A stretch of DNA of 6,345 nucleotides, from NCBI GenBank assembly GCA_016195395.1, contig JACPZR010000313.1, forward strand, positions 1-6,345, read 5' to 3'. The first letter of the stretch is position 1; every line of letters begins with the position of its first letter. The notes beneath the pieces are model-generated. The model saw nothing but the letters and a program-made list of their open reading frames with translations. It did not search any database and was not told the origin of the DNA. The position numbers and the translations under genes are program-made. This document shows positions 1 to 6,345 of this stretch, in pieces. The stretch is from Spirochaetia bacterium (lineage in GTDB: Bacteria; Spirochaetota; Leptospirae; Leptospirales; Leptonemataceae).

Positions 1-280
1 CTACAGAACCCGCGACGGCACGGGGATTTTGATCTTCATCAGTCTCTTTGAACGGCGCATCCAGATTCTCGCGGACCACGGCCTCACGGGTGTAGTAACG
101 CAGGACGAATGGGACAATCTCGTAAGCGACCTCTCGCAGGGACTTCAGAGCGGGCGTCCCGCTGCCGCCATCATCCAGGCTGTCAACCGTTGTGGAGCCC
201 TTGCCGCACGCCGGGGCCCGGACCGGCGCCTGGATGACAACAACGAGCTGGGGGACGCGCTCCGGATCCGCCCCTCATGA
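1..280 (+). CDS. TPM-domain protein, C-terminal part (5' end outside window)
   Basis: The reading frame is open from base 2 to the TGA at 278-280, so this is the C-terminal 92 or so residues of a gene starting left of the window; the TTG at 29 is internal, not a real start. The visible part begins with a strand-rich segment, GTGILIFISLFERRIQILAD, which matches the core of TPM-domain proteins (Pfam TPM_phosphatase type, as in YgcG and Psb32). A helical stretch with W-x-x-L and a tail motif NNEL follow; related proteins often end with a similar TNELPD-like motif. No membrane segment or signal is visible in this fragment. TPM proteins have been linked to membrane-protein quality control and, in plants, photosystem repair, but their biochemical role in bacteria is unsettled. 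Its stop overlaps the start of the next gene (ATGA), implying translational coupling. The family call rests on recognising the motif, not on a search. Confidence 0.75.
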   Translation, partial: YRTRDGTGILIFISLFERRIQILADHGLTGVVTQDEWDNLVSDLSQGLQSGRPAAAIIQAVNRCGALAARRGPDRRLDDNNELGDALRIRPS

Positions 281-963
281 TTCTTCTGCCCGGCCTTCGT
301 GACGGCCACCCGCAGGCTTCCGGTCTTCTTTTTGATTTGGACGGAACCCTCCTCAACACTCTGACCGACTTGACGACAGCCATCAACACCGCCCTCGCTG
401 GAATGGGATGTCCCGCCCGCGTTGAGGATGAAGTGCGGACGATTGTGGGAGGCGGTATGGCAGAGATGGCCCGCAGGTCGCTTCCGGAGGACCGGAGATC
501 AGAAGCGGAAGTGGAAGAGTGCCGACGCCGGATTCTTGACGTGTATTCGCACTGCTTCATGGAGAAGACGGAACCCTACCCCGGTGTGACGAACAGCATC
601 AACACGTTAGTCAAGAAGGGCGCAAAAATCGCCATAGTCTCCAACAAGCCCCAGGATTTCACGGACCGATTGGTCAAAGCATTCTTCTATGAGGTGCCGT
701 TTGTGTCCGTGATTGGTTCCAACGGCGCGTTCCCAAGAAAGCCGGATCCCGCCGGTGCCAGTGCCGCAGCCTTGGCCGCCAAGCTCGACGTGCACGCCTG
801 CGCGATCATCGGGGACTCCGACGTTGACATGTTTACAGCCAGTCGTGCTGAGATGCTTCCCATTGGCGTGCTCTGGGGATTTCGTTCCAAGGACGAACTC
901 ATCCGTGCCGGTGCGCGTGTGCTTCTGGAAGACCCCGCCGAGATCGCGCTTCTGGCCGGCTAG
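277..963 (+). CDS. gph: HAD-superfamily phosphatase, phosphoglycolate phosphatase-like
   Basis: The 228-residue product has all four HAD motifs: motif I DLDGTLLNT (nucleophile Asp20, acid/base Asp22), motif II at Ser122 in IVSNKP, motif III Lys155 in RKPDP, and motif IV GDSDVD at 179-184, which binds Mg2+. The helical segment between motifs I and II (about 30-100) is a subfamily-I cap, and the VGGG at 57-60 matches the VGNG found in Gph cap domains. Length and motif spacing fit Gph, which turns 2-phosphoglycolate into glycolate in the cytoplasm. Related HAD phosphatases such as pyrophosphatase PpaX or beta-phosphoglucomutase look similar, so the exact substrate is uncertain. The ATG at 277 is the only ATG in frame before motif I and overlaps the upstream stop by four bases. 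No strong Shine-Dalgarno is visible, which fits coupled translation. The 19 residues before motif I are somewhat more than usual. Confidence 0.85.
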   Translation: MILLPGLRDGHPQASGLLFDLDGTLLNTLTDLTTAINTALAGMGCPARVEDEVRTIVGGGMAEMARRSLPEDRRSEAEVEECRRRILDVYSHCFMEKTEPYPGVTNSINTLVKKGAKIAIVSNKPQDFTDRLVKAFFYEVPFVSVIGSNGAFPRKPDPAGASAAALAAKLDVHACAIIGDSDVDMFTASRAEMLPIGVLWGFRSKDELIRAGARVLLEDPAEIALLAG

Positions 964-979
964 CGCCGCTACGGCGCTA
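961..979. terminator. Perfect 8-bp inverted repeat at the convergent gene junction, possible bidirectional terminator
   Basis: TAGCGCCG, a 3-base loop (CTA) and CGGCGCTA form a perfect GC-rich stem. The first three bases are the TAG stop of the phosphatase and the last three, read on the - strand, are the TAG stop of acnA, so the two ends of the hairpin are the two stop codons. Only 13 bases separate the genes. The stem would form in transcripts from either side. Neither side carries a clear run of T after the stem (the + strand has CTTCTT), so it is not a classical intrinsic terminator; it may instead protect the 3' ends of the messages. Confidence 0.45.
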
Positions 980-3655
980 CTTCTTGGCCTGCTTGATGAA
1001 ATTCCTGAGCACCGTCTGCAGAATGCCGCCGTTCTTGTAGTAATCGATTTCGATCGGCGTATCCAGACGGCAGATTACTTTGAATTCCTTATTATCTGCC
1101 TTCACCGTCAGCTCCTGCCGCGGTTTGATGGAATCACTCAGGCCTAGGATCGTAAACTCTTCTTCTCCGGTCAGACCCAGGCTTTCGTGCGACTGGCCGG
1201 GTTGGAACACCAGCGGCAGAACGCCCATCCCGACGAGGTTGGATCTATGAATCCGCTCAAAGCTCGTAGCGATGACGGCTTTCACGCCCAGAAGAAAGGT
1301 TCCTTTCGCTGCCCAGTCGCGCGACGAGCCGGTGCCGTATTCCGCGCCGGCCAGCACAATCAGGGGCACTCCGTCTTTCTTGTACTTGAGGCTTGCATCG
1401 TAGATGGCCATCTGCTCTCCCGACGGCAGGTGACGTGTGACGCCGCCCTCCGTTCCGGGGGCCACCTGGTTACGCAGACGGATGTTCGCAAATGTGCCGC
1501 GTGTCATCACACGGTCGTTTCCGCGGCGCGCTCCGTAGGAGTTGAAGTCGTCTTTGGTGACGCCGTTCTCCTGCAGAAATTTGCCCGCTGGGGAACTCGC
1601 GGCGATGTTGCCCGCCGGTGAGATGTGGTCTGTGGTCACGGAATCCGCCACTTTTACGAGTACGCGTGCCTTCTTGATTTCTGATATAGACCCCGGTGCC
1701 GCGGCCATATCCACAAAGAAAGGAGGTTCCTGGATGTACGTGGATTTGTCATCCCACTTGAAGACTTCGCCTTTAACGGTGGGGATGGCGTTCCACATGT
1801 CGCTTGAATCACGCACGTTGTCATAACGTTTCTTGAAGATCTCCGGGCTGATCCCGGCTTTCATGGCGGCTTCCACTTCCGCGTTATCCGGCCAGATGTC
1901 TTTCAGGAATACGTCTTTGCCGGCCTTGTCTTTCCCGATAGGCTCGCTTGCGAAATCGATATTGACGGTCCCGGCCAAAGCATACGCTACCACGAGAGGA
2001 GGGCTTGCGAGGAAGTTGGCTTTGACGTGCTGGTTGATGCGGCCTTCAAAGTTCCTGTTCCCCGAAAGAACGGCGGCAGCCACAAGATTTCCACTGTTGA
2101 TGGCGGCCGCTACCGGGTCCGGCAGGGGCCCTGAGTTCCCGATGCATGTTGTGCAGCCATAGCCCACTGTCTGGAAACCCAGCTGGTCGAGATACTGGGC
2201 AAGGCCGGACCGCTCGAGGTAGTCTGTTACCACACGCGATCCCGGCGCAAGGCTCGTCTTTACAAACGGTTTTACACCAAGCCCTTTCTCAACCGCTTTT
2301 TTCGCGAGGACGCCCGCGCCCACCATTACACCCGGGTTCGATGTGTTGGTGCATGATGTGATCGCCGCAATGACGACGGCCCCGTGTGCGATGTCTGCTT
2401 CATAAGTATCTTTTACATGAGCCTTGGCGGAGAGCTGGTCGTCTTTGAGTTCAAAGCCGCGTTCTTTAACCGGAGCTTTGAGGGCGCCCTGCCATTTGGT
2501 TTTCATTTCACTCAGGTTGACGCGGTCCTGCGGCCGCTTGGGACCCGCGAGTGCCGGTTCCACCGTGCTCAAATCCAGTTCCAGTGTGTCAGAGAATACC
2601 GGCTCAGGGGAGCTGTCCGTGCGGAACATTCCCTGTTCTTTGTAATAACGTTCTACAAGGTCTGCGATATCTTCGCGGCCCGTGCCGGACAAAAAGCGCA
2701 GCGTTTCCGCGTCCACTGGGAAGAAGCCTGTGGTGGCGCCGTACTCAGGCGCCATGTTTGCGATCGTTGCGCGGTCCGTAAGCGCAAGCGACGACAGGCC
2801 CGGTCCGTAGAATTCCACGAATTTTTCAACAACGCCTTTTTTGCGGAGCATTTCCGTAACGCGGAGCACAAGGTCCGTAGCGGTGGCGCCCGGTTTCAGT
2901 TTGCCTTGGAGCTTGAATCCGATGACCTGAGGCACAAGCATATAGAGGGGTTGGTCAAGCATCACGGCTTCCGCTTCAATACCGCCCACGCCCCAGCCGA
3001 GAATTCCAAGGCCGTTGATCATCGTTGTGTGGGAATCCGTCCCAACGAGGCTGTCCGGGAAGACCACGCCGTCACGTTCCAGCACCACTTTCGCCAGATA
3101 CTCCAAATTCACTTGATGCACAATCCCCACGCCCGGAGGAACTACGCCGAAGTTCTTGAATGCGTTCTGGCCCCATTTCAGGAATTCATAACGTTCACGG
3201 TTGCGCTGGAATTCCAGCTCCATGTTTTTCTTGAGCGAGTCTCCCGTGCCAAAGTGATCCACTTGAACCGAGTGGTCGATGACCAGGTCCACGCGCACAG
3301 ACGGATTGATCCGCTGCGGGTCTCCGCCCATCCGCACCATCGCTCCGCGGAGCGCTGCAAGGTCCACCACCGCAGGCACGCCGGTGAAGTCCTGGAGGAT
3401 GACGCGTCCCGGCTTGAAACCGAATTCCTTTTCCGACGATTTTTTGGGATCCCACTTGATGAGATCTACCACATCGCTTTCATGAATTACAAAATTGTCC
3501 TGGTTGCGGACGGCGCATTCCAAGAGCACGCGGATGGAATAGGGAAGGCGGTCTAAGGACGCTCCCGTCCGTTTTGCCACGGCGTCCAACCGGTACATAG
3601 AGAACTTGCCGCTTTTGGATTCAATTTGGGCGCGTGCGCCAAAGGTATCAGTCAT
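977..3655 (-). CDS. acnA: Aconitate hydratase A
   Basis: This 892-residue protein is a full-length monofunctional aconitase of the AcnA/IRP1 type. It interconverts citrate and isocitrate through cis-aconitate in the TCA cycle, in the cytoplasm. The three [4Fe-4S] ligands are present: Cys435 in [11 protein letters not shown], and Cys501 and Cys504 in [14 protein letters not shown]. Other signatures are [14 protein letters not shown] (204-217), the swivel-domain DHISPAGNI (676-684) and the active-site loop [14 protein letters not shown] (772-785). Domains 1-3 occupy about residues 50-560, followed by a linker and the C-terminal swivel domain (about 660-892). The ATG at 3655-3653 is preceded five bases upstream by GAGG (3664-3661), which supports this start. 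The gene lies 105 bp downstream of the GHKL ATPase gene in the same direction and converges on the phosphatase gene. No frameshift or missing key residue was seen. 2-methylisocitrate dehydratase (AcnD) is a less likely alternative, because the length and motif positions fit AcnA. Confidence 0.97.
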   Translation of the reverse strand: MTDTFGARAQIESKSGKFSMYRLDAVAKRTGASLDRLPYSIRVLLECAVRNQDNFVIHESDVVDLIKWDPKKSSEKEFGFKPGRVILQDFTGVPAVVDLAALRGAMVRMGGDPQRINPSVRVDLVIDHSVQVDHFGTGDSLKKNMELEFQRNRERYEFLKWGQNAFKNFGVVPPGVGIVHQVNLEYLAKVVLERDGVVFPDSLVGTDSHTTMINGLGILGWGVGGIEAEAVMLDQPLYMLVPQVIGFKLQGKLKPGATATDLVLRVTEMLRKKGVVEKFVEFYGPGLSSLALTDRATIANMAPEYGATTGFFPVDAETLRFLSGTGREDIADLVERYYKEQGMFRTDSSPEPVFSDTLELDLSTVEPALAGPKRPQDRVNLSEMKTKWQGALKAPVKERGFELKDDQLSAKAHVKDTYEADIAHGAVVIAAITSCTNTSNPGVMVGAGVLAKKAVEKGLGVKPFVKTSLAPGSRVVTDYLERSGLAQYLDQLGFQTVGYGCTTCIGNSGPLPDPVAAAINSGNLVAAAVLSGNRNFEGRINQHVKANFLASPPLVVAYALAGTVNIDFASEPIGKDKAGKDVFLKDIWPDNAEVEAAMKAGISPEIFKKRYDNVRDSSDMWNAIPTVKGEVFKWDDKSTYIQEPPFFVDMAAAPGSISEIKKARVLVKVADSVTTDHISPAGNIAASSPAGKFLQENGVTKDDFNSYGARRGNDRVMTRGTFANIRLRNQVAPGTEGGVTRHLPSGEQMAIYDASLKYKKDGVPLIVLAGAEYGTGSSRDWAAKGTFLLGVKAVIATSFERIHRSNLVGMGVLPLVFQPGQSHESLGLTGEEEFTILGLSDSIKPRQELTVKADNKEFKVICRLDTPIEIDYYKNGGILQTVLRNFIKQAKK

Positions 3656-3666
3656 AATGGCCTCAG

Positions 3667-3703
3667 ATTATAATGAAAATAACCGTTCCGCGGAAGTCCA
3701 CAA
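3667..3703 (-). promoter_or_regulatory. Candidate acnA promoter
   Basis: On the - strand there is a perfect TATAAT at 3672-3667, but its 17-bp-spaced -35 would be the poor TTCCGC (3695-3690), and transcription would begin about five bases before the ATG, giving a nearly leaderless message that excludes the GAGG ribosome site. An alternative pair is TTGTGG (3703-3698) and TATTTT (3681-3676), 16 bp apart, giving a short leader that keeps the GAGG. A separate TTGACA at 3744-3739 has no acceptable -10 at normal spacing. The region is more AT-rich than its surroundings, as expected of a promoter, but no single choice is compelling. Confidence 0.35.
3686..3695. repeat. 10-bp perfect palindrome TTCCGCGGAA, possible operator
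   Basis: This perfect palindrome sits in the only non-coding gap upstream of acnA and overlaps both candidate promoters (the -35 position of one and the spacer of the other). A dimeric repressor bound here would block transcription of acnA. That role is inferred from position only; short palindromes arise by chance in GC-rich DNA, and I do not recognise it as the site of a particular regulator. Confidence 0.25.
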
Positions 3704-3750
3704 GACGGCTGTGAAAAGGCCGCAGTCCGGGCCGATGGTGTCAAACGAAA

Positions 3751-3760
3751 TCTCCGGAGA
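3751..3760. repeat. 10-bp palindrome TCTCCGGAGA directly after the GHKL ATPase stop
   Basis: The palindrome begins at the base next to the TAG stop (3763-3761) of the ATPase gene and on the - strand is followed by TTTCGTTT. It can only fold into a three-pair stem with a four-base loop, so as a terminator it would be weak. It might slow polymerase between the ATPase gene and acnA. The palindrome is certain; its function is doubtful. Confidence 0.2.
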
Positions 3761-4408
3761 CTAAGTATGAGACTTATGCTCCCTCGAACGGAGCGTCTTG
3801 TAGGTGGCATTCACAGGGAATTCAATGCGGGCCACGGTCCGACCGTCTTCCCGGAAGACCCGGAAGTTCTGCGGGTCAAAACCCATCTGTCGGATCAGAA
3901 AGACGACCATGGCAAGCCCCAGACCGGCCCCTTCCATGTCGTCTCCATACTGCGTGCAGAATTCGATCAGTTCTTTTGCATCCATCGCGGCCGCGAGCTT
4001 CTGGCGGATGCGAATCTCCTCTTCCTCAAGCATCAGCGCATTGTTTTCCACAAAGAGGAGGAGGCGGTCATGGTCCAAGTCCACTTCCACGGTCACCACC
4101 AGGTCCAAGGCTTCAAGGGCTTGAACGTACTTTTCCCGCTGGATCAGGTCGTAGTCCTTCTTGAAAGACTCCACACCCTTTTCATAGCTCGCGTGGTCGA
4201 TGAGGCTGAAGTTGTTCTCGCGGAAGTAGGCGCGTTTCAGGTTGGCCTTCACCGCGTTGCCGATCAGTTCCATCACGACGGTGAAGAGGGCCACACCCAG
4301 CCCGTCGATCCCAAGCTTCTCTTCCAGCTCGCGGAACGTCTTCTCCAAACGCTCGCGCATGGTTGTGTCTACAAGGCGCAGAGAAATGCGTTTTTGGACG
4401 GGGTCCAT
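3761..4408 (-). CDS. Stand-alone GHKL (histidine-kinase-like) ATPase
   Basis: This 215-residue protein (from ATG 4408) looks like the ATP-binding domain of the GHKL superfamily (gyrase, Hsp90, histidine kinase, MutL) without any histidine dimerisation domain, sensor or membrane segment. The N-box is ELIGNAVKAN, with Glu47 and Asn51 as the expected Mg-ATP residues. The G2 box EGAGLGLAMV lies near residues 159-168. The G1 box, normally DxGxG, is replaced by FVENNALM (about 119-126), and a charged insert of about 50 residues (65-115) lies before it. The family is one I associate, from memory, with spirochaete 'ATP-binding proteins' of unknown function. A TTG at 4444, six bases after the epmA stop, would add 12 residues. 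I prefer the ATG because it has a weak CGGA upstream whereas the TTG has no ribosome site. The gene sits downstream of epmA, probably in one operon. Phosphotransfer or anti-sigma-like partner binding are both possible roles; neither is shown. Confidence 0.75.
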   Translation of the reverse strand: MDPVQKRISLRLVDTTMRERLEKTFRELEEKLGIDGLGVALFTVVMELIGNAVKANLKRAYFRENNFSLIDHASYEKGVESFKKDYDLIQREKYVQALEALDLVVTVEVDLDHDRLLLFVENNALMLEEEEIRIRQKLAAAMDAKELIEFCTQYGDDMEGAGLGLAMVVFLIRQMGFDPQNFRVFREDGRTVARIEFPVNATYKTLRSREHKSHT

Positions 4409-4450
4409 TCCGGTGATGTTGGCCGATCGTCTGGAAAAGTGCAACCGAAT

Positions 4451-5428
4451 TTACAGAGCGCCCTGAGCAAATGGGCTTACATCGCTGATGCGCGTCTTTC
4501 CCAAAAGGACCATCAGGAGCCGTTCCAGCCCCAGGGCAATGCCGCTGGTTTTAGGCAGCCGGCCCACCGCATCCAGGAACTGCTCGTCGGGCTCCATTGT
4601 GGGTTTGCCCAGTTCCTGGCGGAGCTGGTTTTCTGCCAGAAACCGTGCTTCCTGTTCCTGTCGGGAGTTCAGTTCAAAGAACCCGTTGGCCAGTTCCACC
4701 CCGTCCCAGTAGATCTCAAAGCGCCGCGCCACCCCGCTTTCCACCCGTGAAAGGGCCGCCAGCTCCGGCGGGTAGCTGTGGACGAATTCAGGACCGCTCC
4801 GGCCAAGGTGTTGTTCCACTGTGTTGAGAAAGACTGTGAAGAAAAGCTCGTCGTATCTGAGCGACTTGGGGTCGTCCCCGCCGGTGAGCCCCAGCCGAAC
4901 CACCGCTTCTTCCAGTTCAGTCCGACTCGCCGCGCACCCTGCATAACGCTTGAGAAGATCGTTCACGGTATGTTCCTGAAACGACTCTGCCTTGACGCGC
5001 GAGTAGGGCATGCTTGAAAGAAATGTTATCAAATCCCTGCATTCGTTCATCAATTGAAATTCGTCGATTCCCACGTGGTACCACTCAAGCATCAGGAATT
5101 CTTCCGAGTGGAAGTCCCCGTGATCCCCTTCGCGAAATACGTGAGCGATTTGAAAGAGATTCCGGTTCAGCTCGGCCACAAGGATTTTCAGGTTGTATTC
5201 GGGTGACGTTATGAGATAGCCCTGCCGCGGTGTCACTGCTGCCTGCGGGCTCTTCCGCACGCCGCTGCGCACTACGGAAAGCGGGTCCAGGAACGGCTCA
5301 AAGCCGCCGGTGGGATTCAAGAGAGGCGTCTCCACCTCAAGATAGCCTCGCTCGTGAAAGAACCGTCGCACGTCCCATAGAAAGCGGCTCCGAAGCTCCA
5401 TTGTTTGGGCGCCCAGGCAGCGGATCAT
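4451..5428 (-). CDS. epmA: EF-P--(R)-beta-lysine ligase EpmA
   Basis: This 325-residue protein is a class II aminoacyl-tRNA-synthetase catalytic core of the lysyl type without the N-terminal tRNA-binding OB domain, which defines EpmA (also PoxA, GenX or YjeA). EpmA activates (R)-beta-lysine with ATP and attaches it to the conserved lysine of elongation factor P, which relieves ribosome stalling at proline runs. Motif 1 is RGYLEVETPLL (27-37). TSPEYNLK (74-81) and the motif 2 region FREGDHGDFHSEEF (98-111) followed by MLEWY are typical. DGVELANGFFEL (242-253) is the amino-acid pocket and GIALGLERLLM (296-306) is motif 3. Ala298 lies where LysRS has glycine and favours beta-lysine over alpha-lysine. 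The length matches the E. coli enzyme. The ATG (5428-5426) overlaps the upstream stop as TGATG, with a modest GGA seven bases before it. ATG 5401 is a possible shorter start but would trim little. The EF-P gene and epmB are not in the window. Confidence 0.95.
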   Translation of the reverse strand: MIRCLGAQTMELRSRFLWDVRRFFHERGYLEVETPLLNPTGGFEPFLDPLSVVRSGVRKSPQAAVTPRQGYLITSPEYNLKILVAELNRNLFQIAHVFREGDHGDFHSEEFLMLEWYHVGIDEFQLMNECRDLITFLSSMPYSRVKAESFQEHTVNDLLKRYAGCAASRTELEEAVVRLGLTGGDDPKSLRYDELFFTVFLNTVEQHLGRSGPEFVHSYPPELAALSRVESGVARRFEIYWDGVELANGFFELNSRQEQEARFLAENQLRQELGKPTMEPDEQFLDAVGRLPKTSGIALGLERLLMVLLGKTRISDVSPFAQGAL

Positions 5429-6345
5429 CAGTTTTCCAGGTTCACTTCTACGATCGCGGGGATCGATGTCATCTCGCGGGCCCCCGATGCCGTGTCTGCG
5501 CTCACGTGATACACCGCGCTCGCCCCCGATGCTTTCCTGTCAGGTTCTCTGTAGATTTCGATCGTTTCTTCTTTGCGCTCAAAGACGCGCAGCCGTCCCT
5601 CGGTATCAGGGTTGACAGGTATCCAGCCCAGCCCTCGGAGATAGGCGTGGGCCTCCAGGACTGGAGTGAACTTGGCGTCTTTCAGCTTAAAGAGACGTGT
5701 CCACCGCGCCGGGAGGCTGGACTTCTTGAGGTCATAGAGGAGCTTGTCCGTGTCATTGATCGGGAGTTTATAGGCAATGAGAAGGGCCTTGAGCGTCACG
5801 TAAGGATCGTCGTTTTGAAACGATCGTTCGCTGCCATCATAGAAGTAGGATAACGCTGCATTGCCGTCGGTTTTTTCCGGTCCGGGCGCGTAATCGTCAG
5901 GAACCAGGTAGCGCACATTCTGCGCTGTTATGGAAGCCTTGTATTCCAGCGTTATCCGCTCCCCGGGGAGGCCGTTCTCCCGCGAAAAAACACGCTCTCC
6001 TGACGCCGTAAACGAATCAAAGGACCAGCCCGGTGAGAGGGCGGAGATGCCCCGTGTCTTTTGGGACTCCGTAGACGGAGGAGTGAGAACGAGGATGCGC
6101 CCGCCGGGCCGTGGAGGCGCGCTGAACGTTACTTTCACACGGAGGCTGTATTTGTGTTCGCCGGAGGCTATGTAGCGGTCCGTTTCCGTGTAGGGGAGTC
6201 GTTCCAACGTCTGTCGCTTTCGGTTTACAATCCAGAGCTGGCCTTCCGCGAATGTGAGGCCGCGGAGCTCATCGAGCGGGCCGCGCAGCGACCCCGTAAG
6301 GACTTTCCGATCCGGTGAAAACCGGTAGAGGATGCCGTCGCGTCC
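5428..6345 (-). CDS. Transglutaminase-like protein lacking the catalytic cysteine, C-terminal part (5' end outside window)
   Basis: The frame is open from the right edge to the TGA at 5430-5428, giving 305 visible residues; the TTG at 6207 is internal. The first 50 or so residues read as a beta-propeller (NHL/SMP-30-like) blade: DGILYRFSP, then LRGLTFAEGQLWIVNRK. Next comes a beta-rich domain (about 60-150) like the N-terminal region of transglutaminase-like proteins, with VRYLVPDDY at its end. The last third resembles a transglutaminase core: SLPARW corresponds to the usual GIPAR, and EAHAYLRGLGWIPVNPD supplies the expected His (codon 5649-5647) and Asp (codon 5607-5605). The position of the nucleophile Cys is occupied by other residues, and the visible part contains no cysteine at all, so ordinary transglutaminase or protease chemistry is unlikely. 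Such proteins are usually exported, but the signal region is outside the window. It overlaps epmA by one base, suggesting coupled translation. Confidence 0.65.
   Translation of the reverse strand, partial: GRDGILYRFSPDRKVLTGSLRGPLDELRGLTFAEGQLWIVNRKRQTLERLPYTETDRYIASGEHKYSLRVKVTFSAPPRPGGRILVLTPPSTESQKTRGISALSPGWSFDSFTASGERVFSRENGLPGERITLEYKASITAQNVRYLVPDDYAPGPEKTDGNAALSYFYDGSERSFQNDDPYVTLKALLIAYKLPINDTDKLLYDLKKSSLPARWTRLFKLKDAKFTPVLEAHAYLRGLGWIPVNPDTEGRLRVFERKEETIEIYREPDRKASGASAVYHVSADTASGAREMTSIPAIVEVNLEN

Noticed and set aside
183..560. A 125-codon open frame on the - strand
   Set aside because: It overlaps the TPM and phosphatase genes on the opposite strand. The Arg/Ser/Pro-rich product has no domain.
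949..989. Near-identical CTTCTGGCC and CTTCTTGGCC flanking the terminator hairpin
   Set aside because: They are nine to ten bases long, lie inside the coding ends of two unrelated genes and are not exact, so chance is the simplest explanation.
2384..3556. A 390-codon open frame on the + strand
   Set aside because: It lies wholly antisense to the unmistakable acnA gene, its product is rich in His, Arg and Phe without any recognisable domain, and it is the usual shadow of codon bias in a GC-rich gene.
3739..3744. A perfect TTGACA (-35 type) on the - strand upstream of acnA
   Set aside because: At 16-18 bp spacing the bases in the -10 position are GC-rich (GGCCTT-like), so it does not make a convincing promoter on its own.
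3767..4750. A 327-codon open frame on the + strand
   Set aside because: It runs antisense across the ATPase gene and into epmA, whose motifs are clear on the - strand. Its composition is that of a shadow frame and no domain is visible.
5230..5853. A 207-codon open frame on the + strand
   Set aside because: It is antisense to the start of epmA and the end of the transglutaminase-like gene, both of which have recognisable motifs and coupled start/stop codons.

Overview
The window is a compact, GC-rich bacterial stretch with almost no non-coding DNA. It holds two convergent gene blocks. No RNA genes, CRISPR arrays, insertion sequences or phage genes were seen. The organism cannot be named from this sequence alone. 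The stand-alone GHKL-type ATPase resembles, from memory, a family I associate with spirochaetes (Leptospira-like bacteria), and an EpmA-type enzyme and AcnA-type aconitase would fit that. This is a weak inference; any GC-rich Gram-negative lineage with EF-P lysylation remains possible.

Left block, + strand (1-963): the C-terminal end of a TPM-domain protein runs in from the left edge. It overlaps by four bases (ATGA) the start of a complete phosphoglycolate-phosphatase-like HAD hydrolase, so the two are probably translated from one message. The left block ends in a perfect 8-bp inverted repeat (961-979) that contains the stop codons of both this gene and the convergent aconitase gene.

Right block, - strand (6345 down to 977): in order of transcription it encodes (i) the C-terminal part of a protein with a beta-propeller-like repeat followed by a transglutaminase-like fold with no cysteine; (ii) epmA, the EF-P lysyl-transferase, overlapping the previous gene by one base (TGATG); (iii) a small GHKL ATPase without a histidine-phosphotransfer domain; and, after a 105-bp gap holding promoter-like and palindromic sequence, (iv) acnA, a full-length [4Fe-4S] aconitase. 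The first three look like one operon. acnA could be read through from them or have its own promoter.

Functionally the window mixes housekeeping steps: the TCA-cycle citrate/isocitrate step (AcnA), phosphoglycolate salvage (Gph-like) and post-translational activation of elongation factor P (EpmA). Alongside these are less understood genes (the TPM protein, GHKL ATPase and pseudo-transglutaminase). I do not see convincing evidence of a wholly new system. The most interesting items are the cysteine-less transglutaminase-like protein and the stand-alone ATPase that flank epmA in the same operon.
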